From assembly GCA_018647765.1 (NCBI GenBank), contig JABGSN010000032.1, positions 1-34,146 on the forward strand: a stretch of DNA of 34,146 nucleotides, in the 5' to 3' direction. The stretch comes from Oceanospirillaceae bacterium. Its GTDB lineage: Bacteria; Pseudomonadota; Gammaproteobacteria; Pseudomonadales; Balneatricaceae. The notes beneath the pieces were generated by a model. It saw nothing but the letters and a program-made list of their open reading frames with translations, did no database searches and was not told the DNA's origin. Positions 10,488 through 16,090 of this stretch are shown piece by piece. How positions within the stretch are numbered: position 1 is the stretch's first letter; every line of letters begins with the position of its first letter. The translations under genes and the position numbers were made by a program.

Positions 10488-10726
10488 TTAGTCTTCGGGT
10501 AGCGCTTCAAATTCTTGTTTTTTTGACGCCATCCACTGGTTCATTTTTTTTCTGGGCTTTGCATAAACTCACCCATCTTTTGCATGGCCGCTAGATGATC
10601 TGGGGCTTGCGCCTAGTGCATTTCCATACCGTGTTGCTGACTCAAGCCCGCCATTTCTTCAAAGGTGCTTGCCCGAAACTCCAGATTACAAGCCCCACCC
10701 AATTGATTACAAGTCATTGTTTTCAT
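10488..10726 (-). pseudogene. Broken DUF1059-like small protein gene
   Basis: The reverse strand opens with an AGAGG ribosome site and ATG at 10726, giving MKTMTCNQLGGACNLEF and then FEEMAGLSQQHGMEMH, which resembles the ~80-residue DUF1059-type proteins (conserved TC..LGG.C start). Codon 38 is an amber stop (10613-10615). The same frame continues family-like to a run of eight A (reverse strand; T at 10544-10551), where TGA follows. Adding one base to the run restores KKMNQWMASKKQEFEALPED and the final TAA at 10488. The total of 239 bases is one short of 80 codons. Two independent lesions make this a pseudogene rather than a read error. Function of the family is unknown to me. Confidence 0.8.
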
Positions 10727-10756
10727 CTACTTAAACCTCTTTTGATTAGTATATTC

Positions 10757-10810
10757 ATTTAACGCACTGCGGTTGGCCATTAAAACCTCCATGATAGGCG
10801 TTTGTTATAA
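10757..10810. repeat. attC-like imperfect palindrome between the two broken genes
   Basis: On the + strand the segment begins ATTTAAC (fits the integron box RYYYAAC) and ends GTTATAA (partial fit to GTTRRRY). Inside, AACGC (10761-10765) pairs with GCGTT (10798-10802), and GGTT (10771-10774) pairs with AACC (10784-10787), leaving unpaired spacers, which is the two-box shape of an attC site. On the reverse strand it reads TTATAACAAACGCC, like the start of the Vibrio cholerae repeat, and overlaps the stop codon of the upstream broken gene, as cassette attC sites often do. At 54 bp it would be near the shortest attC known. No integrase is present. A tentative call. Confidence 0.35.
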
Positions 10811-11120
10811 AGCAAATGGGCGACATTGAAGAAAGTCCATTTCGACGTCTCCACCTTGTTCATCAACCTTGCTTTCAGGTGCTTGAAGAAGTTTAACTTC
10901 TGGGTTGATCTGGAATACAGAGTTACCAGATTTTATCGACTCTATCTCTATCTCTTTTTCTGCCTGAGCCCTGAGCTATCATTAAGATTTCATTTCGTCG
11001 AATTTCGGCGCGAGCTGAGGCAAGTCGCTTTTCTTGCCAAGGTACTAATAATTCCCCAACACCTTTTTCAGCTAGCGTTTCCCATAATTTGAAAAGTAAT
11101 TTTTCTCCGGGATAATCCAT
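10805..11120 (-). pseudogene. Frameshifted, short DUF2806-like gene
   Basis: A good ribosome site (AAGGAG) precedes the ATG at 11118-11120. The frame gives MDYPGEKLLFKLWETLAEKG and LLVPWQEKRLASARAEIRR, matching the N-terminus of DUF2806 proteins (function unknown to me). At 10963-10976 the seven-base unit CCTGAGC (+ strand) is present twice in tandem; this shifts the frame to an early stop at 65 residues. With one copy removed the frame runs on as AQAEKEIEIESIKSGN and PEVKLLQAPESKVDEQGG to TAA at 10805, exactly 103 codons. Full DUF2806 proteins are, as I recall, much longer (about 300 residues), so this is either a truncated relic or a short cassette version that later gained the duplication. 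Confidence 0.75.
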
Positions 11121-11133
11121 ATTTCTCCTTGAT

Positions 11134-11140
11134 GCTTAAC
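11134..11140. other. Possible attC box upstream of the DUF2806-like gene
   Basis: GCTTAAC here (GTTAAGC on the reverse strand) fits the integron core box GTTRRRY and lies 13 bases upstream of the DUF2806-like ATG, where a cassette boundary would be. A matching partner box further out (11141-11260) is not convincing. The rest of 11121-11269 has no open frame that I trust. Seven-base boxes of this degeneracy occur by chance, so this matters only in combination with 10757-10810. Confidence 0.2.
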
Positions 11141-11269
11141 AGCCCATTTATGACGCCTAAGACCTCACAATAATTATTAGAGAGCGGCATTTCTAATAAA
11201 CATCTGTCGTCTTGCCACTCTCAACATGCCGAAAAGTATAGGAGTTAATTTCTGAATTTCCAGCAGACG

Positions 11270-11292
11270 AAAAAAGAGCGCCGAGCGCTCCT
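11270..11292 (-). terminator. Rho-independent terminator after trpG
   Basis: Read on the reverse strand: GAGCGC, a three-base loop, GCGCTC, then six U. Arms are 11285-11290 and 11276-11281; the U-run corresponds to A at 11270-11275. It lies 36 bases beyond the trpG stop and would end the trpR-trpE-trpG transcript. Confidence 0.9.
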
Positions 11293-11325
11293 TAATTTTA
11301 ACAACAAGCTTTGCTTTACAGGGGG

Positions 11326-11961
11326 CTAAGAACCCAGTAAAAAGTTCTCCATCAGCTCTTTGCCGCCTTCGGTGGCAAAGGATTCTGGGTGAAACTGAAT
11401 GCCCTGAATAGGGTATTGTTTATGTTTAACACCCATAATTTCATAGCTGTCTGCTCCAAACTCTCCCACTACTGCGGTGAGCTCTAGGCAGTCTGGGATG
11501 GACTCTGCTTGTGCCATCAAAGAGTGGTATCGCATCACTTCTAATTGGTCGGGGATGTCTTTAAATACGCCACTGCCATCGTGGCTGATGGGGCTGACTT
11601 TGCCGTGCATTGGCAAGTGCGCTTTAACCACCTTGCCACCAAAACAATGCACTATGCCCTGCATACCTAGGCACACGCCTAGCAAGGGGATCTTTGGGCC
11701 CAATTCAGTAATGACTTGAGCACACACTCCAAAATAGCTTTGGTCGTCGGGCGAACCTGGCCCTGGTGAGATGATAATACGGTCGGTCTGCGCGGCTTTG
11801 ATATCGGCTACTGTGACTTGGTCGTTGCGGGCGACAATCACCTCAAAATCACCTATCTGGCTCTTGAGCTTAGCCGTGGATAACACTTCGCCAATATATT
11901 GATAGAGGTTATAGGTAAATGAGTCATAGTTGTCGACTAGGTAAACCGTAAACTTACTCAT
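11326..11961 (-). CDS. trpG: Anthranilate synthase component II (glutamine amidotransferase)
   Basis: Class I glutamine amidotransferase that supplies ammonia to TrpE for anthranilate synthesis from chorismate, the first step of tryptophan biosynthesis. The 211 residues start with YLVDNYDSFTYNLYQYIGE; the nucleophile Cys97 is in LLGVCLGMQ, and the His191/Glu193 pair is in IQFHPES. The usual GVCLGHQ has Met in place of His here (GVCLGMQ). The PGPGSPDD oxyanion strand is present around residues 66-73. Its ATG overlaps the trpE stop by four bases, implying coupled translation. Some TrpG proteins also serve PABA synthesis (PabA), and no evidence here excludes a dual role; the neighbour trpE makes the tryptophan role primary. 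Confidence 0.92.
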   Translation of the reverse strand: MSKFTVYLVDNYDSFTYNLYQYIGEVLSTAKLKSQIGDFEVIVARNDQVTVADIKAAQTDRIIISPGPGSPDDQSYFGVCAQVITELGPKIPLLGVCLGMQGIVHCFGGKVVKAHLPMHGKVSPISHDGSGVFKDIPDQLEVMRYHSLMAQAESIPDCLELTAVVGEFGADSYEIMGVKHKQYPIQGIQFHPESFATEGGKELMENFLLGS

Positions 11962-13349
11962 GCTTTGACCTCCATAAATTGCTCTAACACTTTGAGTGTA
12001 CCGGCAAATTTACGTTGAATTTCTTGATACTCGTCTTCTGAGTTAGAGTCGTAAACGTTACCACCACAGGTTTGTACGTAGGCTTTTGATCCGTTGGCAA
12101 ACACTGTGCGAATGGGAATGGCAAAAGTGCAATCGCCATTAAAACCAAAGTGGCCTACCGCGCCACCATAGGGCCCGCGACCGTCTAACTCTAGGTCATC
12201 AATGATTTTCATGGCTTCTATTTTTGGCGCACCGGTTAAGGTGCCAGCCGGGAAGTTGCTCGCTAAAGCGGAAAACATGTCTTCATTTTCGGCCATGATG
12301 CCCACAATTTCACTGGAAATATGTTGTACATGGCTAAACCGCTTAATGTCCATCAAACTGCGCACTTTGACGGTGCCAAAGCGTGCTACACGGCCAATGT
12401 CGTTGCGGTGCAGGTCCACAATCATATTGTGCTCGGCAATTTCTTTCGGATCATTTAGAAGCGTACGCGCTAGGGCCGTGTCTTCTTCTGAGGTGGCGCC
12501 GCGCTTGGTGGTGCCCGCTAAGGGGTAGGTTTCCATCTCGCCTTGGCGTAAACGGAACAGTAGCTCTGGACTTGCGCCGATAACCTTTTGCTCGCCAAAC
12601 TTAATGTAATACATTTGTGGAGACGGGTTAATCACGCGTAATTGTTCATATAAGTTAATACTTTCGCCAACCATGTCAAAACGGTACTTAAAGCCCACCT
12701 CACATTGGAAGATTTTACCTTCTACGATGTCGCCCTTCACCTTTTTAACGGCCGCCGCGTGTTGTTCGCGATTCATGTCTTCGCCTTGCGGCACCACGCT
12801 TAAGCCGCCAATACTAGGCACAGGCTGGCTGATAATAGCTTCAACCAAGTCCATACGGTTTTCTTCGTAATGGAAATAAATCAACTCACCGGTCATTTTG
12901 TCGTAAATGAGGCCGTCTTTGTACAAGCCAAACTTAAACGCATCAAATGCATCGCTGGCTGTTAGGCTTAAGCTGGGCTCAAAGTAGTTCATGGCGTCGT
13001 AGCCAATATAACCCGTTAAGCCACCGGCATAACGGCGGCTAATAATGTTTTGCGGCACAATTTCACGCAACAAATAATAGGGATTTTCGCTCTCGTAAGA
13101 CTGGCAATTACCCTGTCTGTCGGTAATGTGCAGTTGATTGCCGTTAGCCCAAAAGGTTTGCTCAGGGTCGAAACCAATCAGCGAATAACGCGAAATATGG
13201 CTGTCTTCACCTAGCGACTCGAGCATGTAACAGGTGTCAAATTTTTGCTCAATTTTTTTGAACAACTCAAAAAAATCGCAGCTAGACGTCACCGTCACAT
13301 AGCTTGGTTTACGAGCCATTTTAATTTTATTAGGGCGAGCTTGAGTCAC
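11958..13349 (-). CDS. trpE: Anthranilate synthase component I
   Basis: Chorismate-binding subunit that, with TrpG, forms anthranilate. The 463-residue product is somewhat shorter than the ~490-520 residues common in TrpE. The N-terminal part keeps MLESLGEDSHISRYSLIG (Leu43-Glu44-Ser45), the region of the tryptophan-feedback LLES motif, so allosteric inhibition is likely retained. The catalytic half shows IGASPELLFRL, PLAGTTKRG, AEHNMIVDLHRNDIGRV, LTGAPKIEAMKIID and a closing QTCGGNVYDSNSEDEYQE. The annotated start is the GTG at 13349, overlapping the trpR stop by four bases; an ATG ten codons later (13319) is an alternative without a ribosome site. Chorismate-utilising relatives such as PabB are less likely given trpR upstream and trpG downstream. 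Confidence 0.92.
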   Translation of the reverse strand: MTQARPNKIKMARKPSYVTVTSSCDFFELFKKIEQKFDTCYMLESLGEDSHISRYSLIGFDPEQTFWANGNQLHITDRQGNCQSYESENPYYLLREIVPQNIISRRYAGGLTGYIGYDAMNYFEPSLSLTASDAFDAFKFGLYKDGLIYDKMTGELIYFHYEENRMDLVEAIISQPVPSIGGLSVVPQGEDMNREQHAAAVKKVKGDIVEGKIFQCEVGFKYRFDMVGESINLYEQLRVINPSPQMYYIKFGEQKVIGASPELLFRLRQGEMETYPLAGTTKRGATSEEDTALARTLLNDPKEIAEHNMIVDLHRNDIGRVARFGTVKVRSLMDIKRFSHVQHISSEIVGIMAENEDMFSALASNFPAGTLTGAPKIEAMKIIDDLELDGRGPYGGAVGHFGFNGDCTFAIPIRTVFANGSKAYVQTCGGNVYDSNSEDEYQEIQRKFAGTLKVLEQFMEVKA

Positions 13350-13633
13350 GATGATGTAGTCTCTAATGGAGTCGGGGATGAATGACGGGCAAATTTACCA
13401 GCTTGTAGAGCTCGAGAGCCACGGGTTACGGTGGCAATGCCAACACCCAGCTGTTGAGCGACTTGCCGTTGCGACAAGCCTTGCGAGAGCAACTCGAATA
13501 TTTGTAAACGGTTGATCAGTTCCTGCTGTTCGTTAGGCGTTAACAAGCCTTCGAGGGCTGCAGTCATAGACTGAGCGTCGGTTTGCAGAAGTAAGTAGTC
13601 GGAGACGGGGGCAATGGCTTTATTGTAAGGCAT
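13346..13633 (-). CDS. trpR: Trp operon repressor
   Basis: All-helical dimeric repressor that binds DNA when loaded with L-tryptophan. The 95 residues match TrpR across its length: LEGLLTPNEQQELINRLQIFELL corresponds to the tryptophan-pocket and dimer helices, and LSQRQVAQQLGVGIATVTRG is the helix-turn-helix with the strongly conserved GIATVTRGS. It is first in a translationally coupled trpR-trpE-trpG unit (four-base overlaps at both junctions). In Pseudomonas the gph-trpE junction lacks trpR, so the gene's position here stands out. A palindrome 23-34 bases upstream of its ATG is a candidate operator, which would make the whole unit autoregulated. Confidence 0.92.
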   Translation of the reverse strand: MPYNKAIAPVSDYLLLQTDAQSMTAALEGLLTPNEQQELINRLQIFELLSQGLSQRQVAQQLGVGIATVTRGSRALQAGKFARHSSPTPLETTSS

Positions 13634-13655
13634 AGCTAAAAACAGAATGTATCAA

Positions 13656-13667
13656 TGTACTAGTACA
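13656..13667. promoter_or_regulatory. Candidate TrpR operator upstream of trpR
   Basis: TGTACTAGTACA is a perfect 12-base palindrome in the 45-bp gph-trpR gap. It shares ACTAGTAC with a half of the E. coli trp operator. It lies where a trpR promoter would sit, just upstream of the ATG at 13633. E. coli operators hold two CTAG cores; here there is one symmetric core. I infer an autoregulatory operator; no clear -35/-10 pair is visible to fix the promoter. Confidence 0.6.
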
Positions 13668-13678
13668 CTATCACATAA

Positions 13679-14341
13679 TTAGAGGCAATCCAATACCCAG
13701 TCTGGTTTGTATTCCGATACATCGTAACCATGGTTATAACCACCTCGAACCCCTACACAAGGCATTCCACAGGCCTTTGCTGCGTTTATATCGTTACTCG
13801 AATCACCCACCATCAAGCAGTCTTCAACGGCTAACCCTAGTGATTGGGCGGCGTTGATAAGAGGCATAGGGTGGGGTTTTTTTTGGTCAAATGTATCACC
13901 ACAATACACCAGTTCAAAATACGCTAAAATGCCAAATTGCTGCAACAAAGGTTTAGTAAAACGGCTGGGTTTGTTAGTAATCACTCCTTGCTTAATGCCT
14001 TGCGATTGCAGCATTGTTAACAGGGGAACCACACCATCGTAGAGCCTGCTTTGCTGGTTGCCAAGTTGCTGATAAGCTTCCATATATAGGCTTAAAGCAG
14101 CGTCAAAACGAGGGTCGGCTGCCTGGGGGATAAACTGATCAGCAAGAATACGCTGCACCAACATGGCCGCCCCATTTCCCACCCACTGCTCTACCTGAGT
14201 ATGCGTAGGTGCAGCAATATTGAGACTTTTTGCCATACTCAAACTCGCAGCATACAAGTCTGGCAGACTGTCCAATAAGGTACCGTCTAAGTCGAACAGG
14301 ACTAGTTTTGGCCGAAATCCAACGGCATCAATTAAGTTCAC
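13679..14341 (-). CDS. gph: Phosphoglycolate phosphatase
   Basis: HAD-superfamily phosphatase that clears 2-phosphoglycolate, formed for example during repair of oxidised DNA ends. The 220-residue product carries motif I LFDLDGTLLDS (Asp17 nucleophile and Asp19), motif II in GVITNKP, the motif III lysine in QKKPHPMP, and motif IV MVGDSSNDINAAK, followed by the family's GGYNHG. The C1 helical cap lies between motifs I and II. The start is a GTG at 14341, four bases after the rpe stop; no upstream ATG exists in frame. It belongs to a djlA-rpe-gph-trp reverse-strand series, and rpe-gph pairing is usual in gammaproteobacteria. Confidence 0.92.
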   Translation of the reverse strand: MNLIDAVGFRPKLVLFDLDGTLLDSLPDLYAASLSMAKSLNIAAPTHTQVEQWVGNGAAMLVQRILADQFIPQAADPRFDAALSLYMEAYQQLGNQQSRLYDGVVPLLTMLQSQGIKQGVITNKPSRFTKPLLQQFGILAYFELVYCGDTFDQKKPHPMPLINAAQSLGLAVEDCLMVGDSSNDINAAKACGMPCVGVRGGYNHGYDVSEYKPDWVLDCL

Positions 14342-14345
14342 AAGC

Positions 14346-15014
14346 TTAGTTTGATGCCAGCTGTGTGCGCATTAAATCGATGGTGTCTTTATAGTCATCG
14401 GTATTAAAAATGGCGGAACCAGCGACAAAGGTGTCGGCGCCCGCCGCGGCTATTTCGGCAATGTTGGCTACACCCACACCACCGTCAACTTCTAAGCGAA
14501 TGTCTAGCCCAGAATTGTCGATACGCTGGCGTACCAAACGTAGCTTATCTAGAGTTGAAGGGATGAACTTTTGACCACCAAAACCCGGGTTAACCGACAT
14601 CAATAGAATCATGTCCAAGCGATCCATAACATGATCGAGGTAATGCAGTGATGTTGCGGGATTAAATACCAAACCGGCTTTAGCGCCGCCGTCTTTGATC
14701 ATTTGTAAGGAGCGGTCTATATGCTCACTGGCTTCGGGGTGAAAGGTAATGTAGCTAGCACCGGCCGCCAAAAACTCTTCAATCATACGATCCACCGGCT
14801 TCACCATTAAATGTACATCAATGGGTGCAGTGATACCGTAATCCCGTAAGGCTTTACAAACCATGGGGCCAATAGTGAGGTTAGGCACGTAATGGTTATC
14901 CATCACATCAAAATGAACAATATCAGCCCCCGCTGCCAATACATTTTCAACTTCTTCACCTAAGCGCGCAAAGTCGGCAGCTAGAATAGAGGGTGCGATT
15001 TTAAAATCAGCCAT
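14346..15014 (-). CDS. rpe: Ribulose-phosphate 3-epimerase
   Basis: Pentose phosphate pathway enzyme interconverting ribulose 5-phosphate and xylulose 5-phosphate. The 222-residue TIM barrel starts [18 protein letters not shown]; the metal and catalytic signatures are [17 protein letters not shown] (residues ~34-50), [22 protein letters not shown] and LEVDGGVG. Length is normal. It begins with ATG at 15014 behind a purine-rich GGAAAGA stretch and is followed within four bases by gph, so the two are surely co-transcribed. djlA ends 38 bases upstream in the same direction. Confidence 0.95.
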   Translation of the reverse strand: MADFKIAPSILAADFARLGEEVENVLAAGADIVHFDVMDNHYVPNLTIGPMVCKALRDYGITAPIDVHLMVKPVDRMIEEFLAAGASYITFHPEASEHIDRSLQMIKDGGAKAGLVFNPATSLHYLDHVMDRLDMILLMSVNPGFGGQKFIPSTLDKLRLVRQRIDNSGLDIRLEVDGGVGVANIAEIAAAGADTFVAGSAIFNTDDYKDTIDLMRTQLASN

Positions 15015-15052
15015 AATAAAGGTCTTTCCAGGAATTAATTAATACAGTAAAA

Positions 15053-15877
15053 CTACTTGCGTGACTTTTTAATAGCGTCGTAAGCGGCTTGAATTTCTTG
15101 CGTTTTTTCTTTGGCTATTTGCATCATTTCATCGGGTAAGCCGCGAGCTACCAACTTATCTGGATGGTGCTGACTCATCAGCTTACGGTAGGCCGTTTTA
15201 AGGGTTTTAGCATCACAGTCTTGGTCTACACCTAAAACGCCATAGGCTTGCTTTAAGCCCAGGCCACCGTTCGATTCAAACTGCCCTTGACCACCACCTT
15301 GGTGAAACGATTGTTCGGCTTTCATGCGCTGCGTAACGGCTTCAAATTCTTGCTGACTTATCCCTAACAGCTGGCAAACTTCGGTTAACACGCGCCCTTC
15401 TGAGGGGCTAAATTCACCATCAACCAAAGCCGCTTGTAGCTGAATCTCAATAAACATTTGTCGCACGGAGACGTTGTTCACTAAGGCGCGACGAAGGGGC
15501 TCGAGTACTTGGCTCAGGTCAAACTGTGCGCTTTTGCCTTGACCAAAACACTCAATCGCCCGTTTTCTTAGTGCACCCGTGAGTTGCATCCGCGTCATCA
15601 CCGCTTCGGCATACTGAATCTCTTCTGCCGTCACTTGACCATCAGCTTTAGCAATTTTGCCCATCACGCAAAAAGTAGCATCAAAAAACGCGGTTTGCGC
15701 CTTGGCTTGGGTCCAAGTTTCGGCGCCCGCTACGCTACGGATCAACTTGTCGAGGTAATACCCAATGGCGGCGCCAAAAAACACACCGCTAATGCCTCCT
15801 GTTAAGCCAATTAAGGCGCCAATAACCAACCCAGTACGGTGGCGCGCCATGTTGACGCCAAAGCTATAACCATTCAC
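15053..15877 (-). CDS. djlA: DnaJ-like co-chaperone DjlA
   Basis: Inner-membrane J-domain protein that recruits DnaK to membrane-linked substrates. The 274 residues have a glycine-rich transmembrane stretch near the N-terminus (GLVIGALIGLTGGISG, residues ~16-32), a TerB-like acidic helical domain (~60-195), a glycine/glutamine-rich linker (HQGGGQGQFESNGG) and a C-terminal J domain from ~205 with the HPD motif in MSQHHPDKLVARG. The GTG start at 15877 is preferred because AGGTGAAT directly precedes it; an ATG nine codons later has no ribosome site. Its position divergent from lptD is the same as in E. coli. Confidence 0.92.
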   Translation of the reverse strand: MNGYSFGVNMARHRTGLVIGALIGLTGGISGVFFGAAIGYYLDKLIRSVAGAETWTQAKAQTAFFDATFCVMGKIAKADGQVTAEEIQYAEAVMTRMQLTGALRKRAIECFGQGKSAQFDLSQVLEPLRRALVNNVSVRQMFIEIQLQAALVDGEFSPSEGRVLTEVCQLLGISQQEFEAVTQRMKAEQSFHQGGGQGQFESNGGLGLKQAYGVLGVDQDCDAKTLKTAYRKLMSQHHPDKLVARGLPDEMMQIAKEKTQEIQAAYDAIKKSRK

Positions 15878-16090
15878 ACATTCACCTGTATAAAAAATCC
15901 GTATCGAAATCTGAGCCTATGATAGGCAAACGAGGCATTAAGTGCCATATAAGCGGGCCATTAATTACCAAAATTGACACTTTTAGCCAATTCCAACCTC
16001 AAGTCGCACCCTTCTTCTAAAAATTGGTTTAAACTTAGGCGAAGTTAAAGTGTAAACCCCTGATTAGTCACTGTTGCCAACGGATTCCTT

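Noticed and set aside
10727-10780. 17-codon reverse-strand frame (MANRSALNEYTNQKRFK) with a good GGAGG site, ending right before the DUF1059-like ATG
   Set aside because: Too short to support as a gene and it overlaps the attC-like palindrome; it could also be a stub of a deleted gene. Left as a note only.
10826-11092. 88-residue + strand open frame
   Set aside because: It is antisense to the DUF2806-like pseudogene, which has clear family similarity and a strong ribosome site; the + frame product has no recognisable features.
13634-13678. Tryptophan leader-peptide attenuator before trpR
   Set aside because: The 45-bp gap has no small frame with Trp codons and no paired hairpins; control by TrpR is the simpler reading.
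15878-16090. Sigma-E promoter for lptD
   Set aside because: GAAGTT is present near 16040 but no matching -10 lies at the right distance; I could not support it. The gap otherwise holds no gene.
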